From positions 1 through 18,783 of the forward strand of contig NZ_CALJRX010000185.1 in NCBI RefSeq assembly GCF_937976265.1: a DNA stretch of 18,783 nt, in the 5' to 3' direction. Origin of the DNA: an uncultured Haemophilus sp. Lineage in GTDB: Bacteria; Pseudomonadota; Gammaproteobacteria; Enterobacterales; Pasteurellaceae. Of this stretch, positions 6,670 through 13,003 are shown piece by piece. Position 1 is the first letter of the stretch. Every line of letters starts with the position of its first letter. A model generated the notes under the pieces. The model made no database searches. It had not been told where the DNA came from and was given only the letters and a program-made list of their open reading frames with translations. Made by a program: the position numbers and the translations under genes.

Positions 6670-8004
6670 TTACAGAATGAATCGACTTAAATCTTCATTC
6701 TCAATCACTTCGCCTAATGCCTCAATCACATAGGCCGCATCAATATTTACGGTTTGTCCGTTCATATCGCTCGCATCAAATGAAATTTTATCCATTAAAC
6801 GTTCCATAACAGTATGTAAACGTCTTGCGCCGATATTCTCCGTTTTCTCATTCACACGGAAAGCTGCTTCAGCAATTTTCTTAATCGCATCTTGTGTAAA
6901 CTCAATGCTCACGCCTTCTGTTGCCATAAGCGCTTTATATTGTTCGGTTAAAGACGCATTTGGCTCAGTTAGAATACGCTCGAAATCTTCTGCTGTTAAT
7001 GCTGATAATTCAACACGAATCGGCAAACGACCTTGCAACTCTGGGATTAAATCCGATGGACGCGCCACTTGGAATGCACCCGATGCAATAAAGAGAATAT
7101 GATCGGTTTTCACCATTCCGTGTTTGGTATTCACCGTTGAACCTTCCACTAATGGTAATAAGTCACGTTGCACACCTTCACGAGAAACATCCGCACCACT
7201 GTATTCGCCTTTTTTACAAATCTTGTCAATCTCATCAATAAACACGATACCGTTTTGCTCAACTGCATCAATGGCTTTTTGTTTCAATTCTTCCGGATTA
7301 ATCAATTTTGCTGCTTCATCGTCAATTAAGGTTTTTAATGCATCCTTAATTTTCATTTTGCGTTTTTTGGTTTTATCCGAACCCAGGCTTTGGAACATGG
7401 ATTGCAACTGATTGGTCATTTCTTCCATACCTGGAGGAGCCATGATTTCCACGCCCATTGACACGCCCGCAGACACATCAATTTCGATTTCTTTATCGTC
7501 TAATTGACCTTCACGTAATTTTTTACGGAAAGCTTGGCGAGTACTGCTGTTGGTGTCGTGGTTTTCCACTTCACCCCATTGATTTTTTGGTGGTGGTAGT
7601 AATGCATCTAAAATACGATCTTCCGCCGCATCTTCTGCTTTCGCACGATTTTTCGCAATTTCTTGTTGGCGAACCAATTTCATCGCACTGTCCGTTAAAT
7701 CACGGATAATGGAGTCCACTTCTTTCCCCACATAGCCCACTTCGGTGAACTTAGTCGCTTCCACTTTAATGAACGGTGCATTGGCTAATTTTGCAAGACG
7801 GCGTGCAATCTCGGTTTTACCCACACCCGTTGGCCCAATCATTAAAATATTTTTAGGGGTCACTTCATGACGAAGTGGCTCTTGCAACTGCATTCTTCTC
7901 CAACGGTTACGTAATGCGATAGCAACCGCTCTTTTCGCCTCTTTTTGGCCGATAATATGTTGATCTAATTCGGAAACAATTTCACGAGGGGTCATTTCAG
8001 ACAT
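6670..8004 (-). CDS. hslU: HslU ATPase subunit of the HslUV protease
   Basis: AAA+ unfoldase (444 residues) that forms a hexamer, unfolds substrates with ATP and feeds them to HslV. Visible motifs: Walker A GPTGVGKT (57-64), pore loop GYVG (90-93), the I-domain (about 110-240) with REGQLDDKEIEIDV and GVEIMAPPGMEEM, Walker B VFIDEID (254-260), the sensor/arginine region ENIGARRLH, and the conserved C-terminal EDLSRFIL that docks into HslV. The length equals the E. coli protein within one residue. The ATG at 8004 has AAGGAAAA upstream that overlaps the hslV stop, so the two genes are co-translated from a sigma-32 driven operon. Intact and typical. Confidence 0.98.
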   Translation of the reverse strand: MSEMTPREIVSELDQHIIGQKEAKRAVAIALRNRWRRMQLQEPLRHEVTPKNILMIGPTGVGKTEIARRLAKLANAPFIKVEATKFTEVGYVGKEVDSIIRDLTDSAMKLVRQQEIAKNRAKAEDAAEDRILDALLPPPKNQWGEVENHDTNSSTRQAFRKKLREGQLDDKEIEIDVSAGVSMGVEIMAPPGMEEMTNQLQSMFQSLGSDKTKKRKMKIKDALKTLIDDEAAKLINPEELKQKAIDAVEQNGIVFIDEIDKICKKGEYSGADVSREGVQRDLLPLVEGSTVNTKHGMVKTDHILFIASGAFQVARPSDLIPELQGRLPIRVELSALTAEDFERILTEPNASLTEQYKALMATEGVSIEFTQDAIKKIAEAAFRVNEKTENIGARRLHTVMERLMDKISFDASDMNGQTVNIDAAYVIEALGEVIENEDLSRFIL

Positions 8005-8013
8005 AATTTTTCC

Positions 8014-8544
8014 TTATTTATTCGGTAATTCTTCGATAGTGAAATTTGTATTGGTAAACACGCAAATATCACCGGCAATTTTTAAAGATTTTTCCACAAT
8101 TTCACGAGCTGATAAATCGGTATTTTCCACCAACGCACGAGCTGCCGACAACGCATAATTACCGCCTGAACCAATCGCTAAAATCTGATCGGCTTCCGGT
8201 TGCACCACATCACCAATACCGGTAATGATTAAACTTTCTTTTTCATCCGCCACAATCAGCATCGCTTCTAATTTGCGTAACGCACGATCGGTTCGCCAAT
8301 CTTTGGCTAATTCCACTGCGGCTTTTAACAAATGCCCTTGATGCATTTCTAATTTACGCTCAAATAATTCAAATAAAGTGAACGCATCAGCTGTGCCGCC
8401 TGCGAAACCGGCTAGAACTTTGCCATTATATAAACGGCGTACTTTGCGGGCATTCCCCTTCATCACTGTATTGCCTAGTGAAACCTGTCCATCGCCCCCA
8501 ACAACTACTTGGCCATTACGACGTACGCTTACAATTGTTGTCAT
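8014..8544 (-). CDS. hslV: HslV peptidase subunit of the HslUV protease
   Basis: Proteasome-like threonine peptidase (176 residues), two stacked hexameric rings, capped by HslU; degrades heat-shock and cell-division regulators such as RpoH and SulA in E. coli. After Met removal the catalytic Thr1 is exposed (M-TTIVSVRRNGQ). GDGQVSLGNTVMKGNARKVRRL and FAGGTADAFTLFELFE (about 48-63) are family signatures, and Lys/Arg residues around 29-36 fit the active site. AAGGA lies eight bases before the ATG at 8544. First gene of hslVU, nine bases from hslU, with a strong heat-shock promoter about 35 bases upstream. Confidence 0.98.
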   Translation of the reverse strand: MTTIVSVRRNGQVVVGGDGQVSLGNTVMKGNARKVRRLYNGKVLAGFAGGTADAFTLFELFERKLEMHQGHLLKAAVELAKDWRTDRALRKLEAMLIVADEKESLIITGIGDVVQPEADQILAIGSGGNYALSAARALVENTDLSAREIVEKSLKIAGDICVFTNTNFTIEELPNK

Positions 8545-8578
8545 TCTTTTAATCCTTCTTTTAAGAAAAGTTATTCGT

Positions 8579-8611
8579 TATATGGCGATCGATTTCACCA
8601 AATTCAAGGGG
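8579..8611 (-). promoter_or_regulatory. Sigma-32 heat-shock promoter of hslVU
   Basis: On the minus strand CCCCTTGAA (8611-8603) then, after 15 bases, CGCCATATA (8587-8579). The RpoH consensus is CCCTTGAA and CCCCATnTA with 13-15 bases between, so the -35 is perfect and the -10 has one mismatch. Start of transcription near 8572. Strong evidence that hslVU is heat-inducible here as in E. coli. Confidence 0.88.
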
Positions 8612-8651
8612 AAATTTTTCTTTGATGCTTTATTAAACAATCATCTCAAAA

Positions 8652-8673
8652 AAATGTGACAAAGATCACTTTT
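8652..8673. promoter_or_regulatory. CRP-cAMP binding site of aphA
   Basis: TGTGA (8655-8659), six bases, TCACT (8666-8670) with A/T flanks: 18 of 22 positions agree with the E. coli CRP consensus. Its centre (8662.5) lies about 42 bases before the start predicted from the -10 at 8693-8698, the class II activation position. Confidence 0.8.
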
Positions 8674-8677
8674 TTAA

Positions 8678-8695
8678 ATAGCAAACGATTGCTAT
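8678..8695. promoter_or_regulatory. LacI-family (PurR- or RbsR-like) operator in the aphA promoter
   Basis: ATAGCAAACGATTGCTAT is an 18-base palindrome with one mismatch per arm and the central CG typical of LacI-family operators. The GCAAACGATTGC core agrees with the PurR consensus (GCAAnCGnTTnC). It overlaps the spacer and -10 of the aphA promoter, so bound protein would block RNA polymerase. Which repressor binds is inference. Confidence 0.6.
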
Positions 8696-8698
8696 TAT
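8693..8698 (+). promoter_or_regulatory. Candidate -10 element of aphA
   Basis: TATTAT, 5/6 to the consensus, positioned for class II CRP activation; no good -35, as expected for a CRP-dependent promoter. Start near 8705. Confidence 0.5.
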
Positions 8699-8763
8699 TT
8701 CACACCCATATTTTAAAGGAATATGATTTGTTACAAGTAAACAAACTACTTAATGAGGAAACC

Positions 8764-9471
8764 ATGAAAAATTTACTTAAACTTTCTGCCATTGCCATTT
8801 TAGCGGCAAGCGCAGTCTCTACTTTTGCATCAAACAAAGAACCTTACACTGAACAAGGTACGAATGCTCGTGAAATGACAGAGCAAAAACCGATTCACTG
8901 GATTTCTGTTGACCAATTGAAAAAAGAATTAGAAGGCAAAGCGCCAATTAATGTGAGCTTCGACATTGATGATACTGTGCTTTTCAGTAGCCCTTGCTTC
9001 TACTATGGCCAACAAAAATACTCACCAGGTAAACATGATTACTTAAAAAATCAAGATTTCTGGAATGAAGTGAATGCCGGTTGTGACCAATATTCAATTC
9101 CAAAACAAATCGCGGTAGATTTAATTAATATGCACCAAGCACGCGGTGACCAAATTTATTTCATCACAGGTCGTACAGCGGGCGATAAAGATGGTGTGAC
9201 ACCTGTGTTACAAAAAGCCTTTAATATTAAAGATATGCATCCGGTAGAATTTATGGGCGGTCGTGATCTTCCAACCAAATACAACAAAACACCAGGTATT
9301 ATTGAGCACAAAGTAAGCATTCACTATGGTGACAGCGATGACGATATCCTAGCCGCAAAAGAAGCGGGCATTCGTGGTATTCGTTTAATGCGTGCAGCAA
9401 ACTCAACTTACCAACCAATGCCAACCCTTGGTGGCTACGGTGAAGAAGTATTGATTAACTCAAACTACTAA
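8764..9471 (+). CDS. aphA: Class B acid phosphatase AphA (periplasmic)
   Basis: Non-specific phosphomonoesterase of the DDDD/HAD superfamily that releases nucleosides and phosphate from nucleotides in the periplasm; tetrameric and Mg-dependent in E. coli. The 235-residue precursor has a signal peptide (MKNLLKLSAIAILAASAVSTFA, cleavage near Ala22). FDIDDT (66-71) supplies nucleophile Asp67 and Asp69, TGR (135-137) the second motif, and GDSDDDI (189-195) the metal-binding acidic cluster. I use the ATG at 8764 (GAGGAAACC just upstream) because it yields the signal peptide; the longer GTG frame from 8656 starts inside the CRP site. In Haemophilus, which needs external NAD-type nucleotides, such phosphatases can help nucleoside salvage. 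Divergent from hslV, terminated by an uptake-signal hairpin. Confidence 0.95.
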   Translation: MKNLLKLSAIAILAASAVSTFASNKEPYTEQGTNAREMTEQKPIHWISVDQLKKELEGKAPINVSFDIDDTVLFSSPCFYYGQQKYSPGKHDYLKNQDFWNEVNAGCDQYSIPKQIAVDLINMHQARGDQIYFITGRTAGDKDGVTPVLQKAFNIKDMHPVEFMGGRDLPTKYNKTPGIIEHKVSIHYGDSDDDILAAKEAGIRGIRLMRAANSTYQPMPTLGGYGEEVLINSNY

Positions 9472-9480
9472 TCTTTATAA

Positions 9481-9515
9481 AAAAAGTGCGGTTAGTTTGA
9501 CCGCACTTATCTTAT
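9481..9515 (+). terminator. aphA terminator made of an uptake-signal pair
   Basis: AAGTGCGGT (9484-9492) and ACCGCACTT (9500-9508) form the stem, 12 bases after the aphA stop. The T-run after the stem is weak (ATCTTATCT), so termination may be partial. Confidence 0.7.
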
Positions 9516-9555
9516 CTAATTAACAATCTTAATTTTAAAAAAGTTTCTGGGAATA

Positions 9556-9564
9556 TGCTAAAAT
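9556..9564 (+). promoter_or_regulatory. Extended -10 promoter of rmuC
   Basis: TGCTAAAAT is an extended -10 (TGn plus TAAAAT, 5/6). The A-rich sequence 17 bases upstream (9537-9542) is a poor -35, which extended -10 promoters tolerate. Start near 9571; AGGAG follows at 9577-9581. Confidence 0.5.
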
Positions 9565-9588
9565 TTTTGCGTTTCTAGGAGCCTATTT

Positions 9589-11199
9589 ATGTCAGAACTT
9601 ACGTCTAATCAATATTTAATCATCATTGCCGTTCTGGTTTTTATCAGCATTGTGATGCTTTTTCTATTAAGCCGTAGCAAACGCGATACGCAAGAATTAC
9701 AACAAGATCTCAATAAAACCATCGGCGATTACAATCAATTAGCTGAGCGTTTTGATTCCTTAAGTGTGGTCAAAAATCAATTAGAGCAACAAGCCGTTAA
9801 AGCTCAAACTCATGCGGAAGGCTTGCAAACTCGCCTTAATGAACGTGATGAAAAAATCCAATATTTAGAAAAAGAATTGGATGAAGAACAGCTCCGACAC
9901 GATCAAATTGGCGGGCAAATCACCGCATTAAAAGAACGCTTTGGGATCGCTTCTGCACAAGCTGAAAGCTTGCAAGGTCAATTACAACAAGCGCAAGAAA
10001 ATGTACTTAGAAAAGAACAAGAGCAGCAAAAAACACAGGAAAAATTGACCGCACTTTCACAGGAATTAACGGAGCTCAAAACCACGCTTTCCGAAAAAGA
10101 AAAGCATTTTGCCGAACAGCAACAGCATATTGAGCAATCCAAACAACAGCTAGGCGTGGAATTCCAAAATCTGGCCAACCGCATTTTGGAAGAAAAAAGC
10201 CAATCCTTTAATCAAACTAATCAAACCGCATTGGAAACCTTGTTGAAGCCTTTCCGTGAACAAATCGAAGGCTTCCAAAAACGAGTCAATGAAATCCATT
10301 CGGAATCCGTAAAAGGTAATGCAGGCTTAGAAGCGGAAATCAAAAAGGTATTGGAAATTGGCTTAAATATGTCACAAGAGGCCAATAATTTAACTTCAGC
10401 GTTAAAAGGTGAAAAGAAAACCTTAGGAAATTGGGGAGAAGTGCAACTTGAACGCGCACTTCAATTGGCTGGCTTGATTGAAAACGTGCATTACAGTGCG
10501 CAGGCCCATTTTAAAGATGAACAAGGCGGTCGAAACTATCCTGATTTTGTGCTTAATCTGCCCGATGAGAAAAACATCATCATTGATAGCAAAATGTCAT
10601 TGAATGCTTACGAAAGTGCGGTCAATTCGGAGGATGAATTCGAACGTGAGCGTTTACTAAGGGAGCATATTAAAGCCCTGAAAAATCACATTGATGACTT
10701 GCACCGCAAGGATTACAGCAATTTGATTGGCATGCGCAGCCCTAATTTTGTCTTAATGTTCATCGCTGTGGAACCTGCGTACATTGAAGCCTTAAAATTG
10801 GACCCAAGTCTGTTTAATTATGGCTACGAGAAAAATGTGATTATGGTTTCGCACACGACCCTTATGCCAATTTTACGCACGGTGGCGAATTTATGGCGTA
10901 TCGAACGCGGCAACGCCGAAGCCAAAGAAATCGCAGAAAAAGCAGGTGAAATTTACAACCAGATTTGCTTGGTGGCAGAACGTTTAAACAAACTGGGCAA
11001 TACCCTTTCTACTGTGAGTAATCAATACAACAGCACCGTCACCGCCCTTGTGGGACAACAAGGTCTAGTGGGAAAAGTGGAACGCTTTAAAGACTTGTCA
11101 GCAAAGGCTAATAAGAGCATGCCAAACGTTGAATTACTCAATAATGACGTGGATTTAACGCGCCTATCTCTTATCACTACCGAGAACGGGGTAAAATAA
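9589..11199 (+). CDS. rmuC: RmuC family DNA recombination/nuclease-like protein
   Basis: Membrane-anchored protein of 536 residues; E. coli RmuC limits rearrangements at inverted repeats, but its biochemical activity is not well established. Visible: an N-terminal membrane helix (about 9-28), a long Gln/Glu-rich coiled coil (about 32-190), then the RmuC domain (about 210-480) with GNWGEVQLERAL (Glu284) and PDFVLNLPDEKNIIIDSKMSL, where Asp319 and Asp333-Ser-Lys335 resemble a PD-(D/E)xK nuclease centre. AGGAG seven bases before the ATG at 9589 supports the start. It is a bit longer than the E. coli protein, mostly in the coiled coil. Two uptake signals lie inside. Stands alone with its own promoter; the next gene begins about 80 bases later. 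Confidence 0.93.
   Translation: MSELTSNQYLIIIAVLVFISIVMLFLLSRSKRDTQELQQDLNKTIGDYNQLAERFDSLSVVKNQLEQQAVKAQTHAEGLQTRLNERDEKIQYLEKELDEEQLRHDQIGGQITALKERFGIASAQAESLQGQLQQAQENVLRKEQEQQKTQEKLTALSQELTELKTTLSEKEKHFAEQQQHIEQSKQQLGVEFQNLANRILEEKSQSFNQTNQTALETLLKPFREQIEGFQKRVNEIHSESVKGNAGLEAEIKKVLEIGLNMSQEANNLTSALKGEKKTLGNWGEVQLERALQLAGLIENVHYSAQAHFKDEQGGRNYPDFVLNLPDEKNIIIDSKMSLNAYESAVNSEDEFERERLLREHIKALKNHIDDLHRKDYSNLIGMRSPNFVLMFIAVEPAYIEALKLDPSLFNYGYEKNVIMVSHTTLMPILRTVANLWRIERGNAEAKEIAEKAGEIYNQICLVAERLNKLGNTLSTVSNQYNSTVTALVGQQGLVGKVERFKDLSAKANKSMPNVELLNNDVDLTRLSLITTENGVK
10048..10056 (-). repeat. DNA uptake signal in rmuC (coiled-coil region)
   Basis: Perfect ACCGCACTT. Confidence 0.9.
10614..10622 (+). 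repeat. DNA uptake signal in rmuC (RmuC domain)
   Basis: Perfect AAGTGCGGT, coding Ser-Ala-Val. Confidence 0.9.
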
Positions 11200-11209
11200 A
11201 GCATACCTG

Positions 11210-11238
11210 TTGAGTTTTTCTTTAAAATCGGCTATTTT
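11210..11238 (+). promoter_or_regulatory. Candidate promoter of the yqhA-family gene
   Basis: TTGAGT (11210-11215) and TATTTT (11233-11238), each 4/6, at 17-base spacing, 43 bases before the ATG at 11282. The TTG that could open a longer reading frame at 11210 is part of this -35. Confidence 0.4.
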
Positions 11239-11281
11239 CTTGCCACTTTTTTATTTGAATTTTTTATTTGTGGGGAATTTT

Positions 11282-11839
11282 ATGGCGACAGAACAAAAAG
11301 AAATCACGGATCCATGTGCAAAATATAATGAACAAGCCACTTTTCTAAGCAAAACAATTTTTGCAAGCCGTTGGTTACAAGTGCCTATTTATTTAGGCTT
11401 AATTGTTGTACAAGGCATCTATGCCTACAAGTTTATGAAAGACTTGTGGTATCTCATCATCAATCTTGATGAAATGGATGCGAAAACCACTATGCTCGCC
11501 GTCTTCAATCTCGTTGATGTGGTGATGATTGCTAACTTATTAGTCATGGTAACATTAGGCGGTTATGAGATTTTCGTCTCAAAACTAGGCACGAAAAATC
11601 ATCCGGATCAACCTGAATGGATGAACCATGTGAATGCAACTGTGCTGAAAGTCAAACTTTCTATGTCAATTATCAGTATTTCGTCTATCTACTTATTGCA
11701 AACCTTTGTGAATGCCTCAAAACTTCCTGAAAAAACAATTATGTGGGAAGTGATTATTCATCTTACTTTCTTGATTTCAGCGGTTGCAATGGCCTATACC
11801 GACAAAATTCTCTACAGTACAAGCCACAAAAACCATTAA
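11282..11839 (+). CDS. yqhA: YqhA/UPF0114 family inner-membrane protein
   Basis: Integral membrane protein of 185 residues, recognised as the UPF0114 (YqhA, HI0507-type) family; function unknown. Four transmembrane helices are visible at about 32-51, 71-93, 124-142 and 154-172, with a short N-terminal cytosolic stretch (FLSKTIFASRWLQVPIYLGL is characteristic) and the LVDVVMIANLLVMVTLGGYE core helix, which carries the conserved polar residues of the family. The ATG at 11282 is preceded by GGGGAA and gives the usual N-terminus (MATEQKEI); a TTG at 11210 would add 24 residues with an extra hydrophobic stretch but lies in the promoter. Between rmuC and a shared terminator facing hslR. Confidence 0.88.
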   Translation: MATEQKEITDPCAKYNEQATFLSKTIFASRWLQVPIYLGLIVVQGIYAYKFMKDLWYLIINLDEMDAKTTMLAVFNLVDVVMIANLLVMVTLGGYEIFVSKLGTKNHPDQPEWMNHVNATVLKVKLSMSIISISSIYLLQTFVNASKLPEKTIMWEVIIHLTFLISAVAMAYTDKILYSTSHKNH

Positions 11840-11844
11840 TACAC

Positions 11845-11880
11845 AAAGTGCGGTCAACTTTGACCGCACTTTAATTTTCT
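11845..11880. terminator. Convergent terminator, uptake-signal pair
   Basis: AAGTGCGGT (11846-11854) and ACCGCACTT (11863-11871) in a near-perfect inverted repeat. On the plus strand AATTTTCT follows, fitting the yqhA-family gene; on the minus strand the tail is poor in T, so it serves hslR less well. Confidence 0.75.
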
Positions 11881-12274
11881 AGAACTCATCTTGATGTTTA
11901 AATTTCAATAAATCTCGACGTTCTTTTTTGTTTGGACGACGATCAGGATGCGGCATAGACAGCGCATTATTTTTTCTTGCCCATGCCATTTCTTCGCGTT
12001 TTTTCACACTCTGAGCCGTTTCTTGGTAAAGCAATTGTGCTTCAGGAGCACCACGACGTTGGTCACTCAACGCAATCACTTCAATTTCTTTTTCATCGTT
12101 GCCCTGACGGAGTTTAATCATGGCACCGATTTCTACATTTTTACTCACCTTGGCACGTTGGCCATTGTAATGGACTTTGCCCCCTTCAATCATCGCTTTC
12201 GCAATGCTACGGGTTTTGTAAAAACGTGCCGCCCAAAGCCATTTATCTAATCGTACTTCGTTATTTTCAGCCAT
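11879..12274 (-). CDS. hslR: Ribosome-associated heat-shock protein Hsp15
   Basis: Small basic RNA-binding protein (131 residues) that binds stalled 50S subunits carrying a nascent chain and helps recycle them. An S4 domain spans about residues 7-66 (VRLDKWLWAARFYKTRS, MIEGGKVHYNGQRAK, LRQGNDEKEI), and the C-terminus is a basic helix with MPHPDRRPNKKERRDLLKFKH as in E. coli Hsp15. I use the ATG at 12274, with AGGAAGAG upstream; a longer frame from 12376 would run through the nudE start. Divergent from nudE, a neighbourhood shared with E. coli. No sigma-32 site was found in front, only a sigma-70-like promoter. Confidence 0.95.
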   Translation of the reverse strand: MAENNEVRLDKWLWAARFYKTRSIAKAMIEGGKVHYNGQRAKVSKNVEIGAMIKLRQGNDEKEIEVIALSDQRRGAPEAQLLYQETAQSVKKREEMAWARKNNALSMPHPDRRPNKKERRDLLKFKHQDEF

Positions 12275-12279
12275 AACTC

Positions 12280-12307
12280 TTCCTATTTCTCTCACTTTGC
12301 GTATGAT
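12280..12307 (+). promoter_or_regulatory. Candidate promoter of nudE
   Basis: TATGAT (12302-12307, 5/6) with TTCCTA (12280-12285, weak) at 16 bases. It would start near 12314 and include the TAGGG ribosome site. A second -10-like GATAAT (12321-12326) would start too late to keep that site. Confidence 0.35.
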
Positions 12308-12321
12308 GAGCCAATAACAAG

Positions 12322-12350
12322 ATAATAGGGCTAATATCATGAAAAAACAA
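12322..12350 (-). promoter_or_regulatory. Candidate promoter of hslR
   Basis: On the minus strand TTGTTT (12350-12345, 4/6) and TATTAT (12327-12322, 5/6) at 17 bases, with the -35 inside the first codons of nudE. Start near 12315, leader about 40 bases. It overlaps the nudE promoter region. Confidence 0.45.
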
Positions 12351-12884
12351 CTTCCACACATTCTCTCCCTTTCCACGGTGGCAAAATCCCGTTTGTTTGA
12401 AATTCAAGCTGTCGAACTCAAATTCTCTAATGGCATTGACCGCACTTATGAACGTTTCCGCCCTTTTAATCGCGATTCTGTCATGGTGATTGCAATTGAT
12501 GGAGAGGATCTCCTCCTGGTCCGCGAATATGCTGTTGGAACGGAACAATATGAACTCGGTTTTGTAAAAGGTGGAATGGATACGGGAGAAACGCCCGAAC
12601 AAAGCGCAAATCGCGAATTACAGGAAGAAATTGGCTTTGGGGCAAAAAAATGGACGTTTTTACGCACGATGAAGATCAATCCACAAATCATGGGTCACAA
12701 AATGCATGTTTTATTAGGTGAAGATTTGTATCCCAATAAACTGGAAGGGGATGAACCCGAACCATTAGAAATCGCGCGTTACCCTTTATCTCAACTTGAT
12801 GCACTTTTGGACAGTGATGAATTTAATGAGGCCAGAAATCTTGCTGCCCTTTATTCTTTACGCGATCACTTAAAAAAACGATAA
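12339..12884 (+). CDS. nudE: ADP compounds hydrolase NudE (Nudix)
   Basis: Mg-dependent Nudix hydrolase (181 residues) that cleaves ADP-ribose, NADH and diadenosine polyphosphates in E. coli. The Nudix box is complete at residues 78-100: Gly78, Glu84, then Arg92-Glu93-Leu94, Glu96-Glu97 and Gly99 (RELQEEIGF). The N-terminal domain (RLFEIQAVELKFSNG) and YELGFVKGGMDTGE are typical of the ADP-ribose/NudE branch. The ATG at 12339 follows TAGGG eight bases upstream. Divergent from hslR. An uptake signal lies within codons for Asp-Arg-Thr-Tyr (12439-12447). No terminator with a T-run follows before the OPT gene. Confidence 0.93.
   Translation: MKKQLPHILSLSTVAKSRLFEIQAVELKFSNGIDRTYERFRPFNRDSVMVIAIDGEDLLLVREYAVGTEQYELGFVKGGMDTGETPEQSANRELQEEIGFGAKKWTFLRTMKINPQIMGHKMHVLLGEDLYPNKLEGDEPEPLEIARYPLSQLDALLDSDEFNEARNLAALYSLRDHLKKR
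12439..12447 (-). repeat. DNA uptake signal in nudE
   Basis: Perfect ACCGCACTT. Confidence 0.9.
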
Positions 12885-12912
12885 ATTTAATCGAAAAAAT
12901 TTAGATAAATTC

Positions 12913-12928
12913 TAATCGCAAGCGATTA
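12913..12928. repeat. Perfect inverted repeat between nudE and the OPT gene
   Basis: TAATCGC-AA-GCGATTA, 7-base arms with a 2-base centre, 75 bases before the OPT start. Too tight for an RNA hairpin with full pairing and without a T-run, so an operator is more likely than a terminator. I do not recognise the protein. Confidence 0.5.
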
Positions 12929-12943
12929 ACTTTAAATAAAACT

Positions 12944-12957
12944 TGAATAATTATTCT
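12944..12957. promoter_or_regulatory. ArgR-box-like operator before the OPT gene
   Basis: TGAATAATTATTCT matches the E. coli ARG-box core (TGAATwwwwATTCA) at 13 of 14 positions and contains a perfect 12-base palindrome (12945-12956). It overlaps the -35 region if TATAGT (12971-12976) is the -10. Only one box is clear; ArgR usually uses two, 3 bases apart, and the second position matches poorly. Confidence 0.4.
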
Positions 12958-12970
12958 TTTTTTGAGAATG

Positions 12971-12976
12971 TATAGT
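12971..12976 (+). promoter_or_regulatory. Candidate -10 of the OPT gene
   Basis: TATAGT, 5/6, 28 bases before the ATG. No good -35 at 16-18 bases; TTGAAT (12943-12948) is 22 bases away, which is too far, so activation or another start is possible. Confidence 0.35.
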
Positions 12977-13003
12977 CATTTTTCAAAATAAATAGGAAAA
13001 TTT

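Noticed and set aside
6382..6733. Long open frames overlapping the slyD tail on both strands
   Set aside because: They arise from the CAT/CAC/GGT-rich tail; proteins of Met/Ile/Thr/Val/Ala repeats have no credible start or family.
8656..8763. Upstream GTG start for aphA (36 extra residues)
   Set aside because: The GTG lies inside the CRP site and upstream of the predicted -10; the ATG at 8764 has a good ribosome site and gives a signal peptide.
11210..11281. TTG start extending the yqhA-family protein
   Set aside because: The TTG is part of the likely -35 and the extra 24 residues are not in the family; GGGGAA supports 11282.
12275..12376. N-terminal extension of hslR from 12376
   Set aside because: It runs through the divergent promoter and the nudE start; the extra residues are unlike any Hsp15.
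12957..12963. Run of seven T as a phase-variation tract
   Set aside because: Too short for typical Haemophilus slipped-strand switching; noted only as a minor spacer-length risk.
12953..12969. ATTCT-T7-AGAAT inverted repeat before the OPT gene as a terminator of nudE
   Set aside because: A 5-bp A/T-rich stem is too weak, and the T-run is in the loop rather than after the stem.
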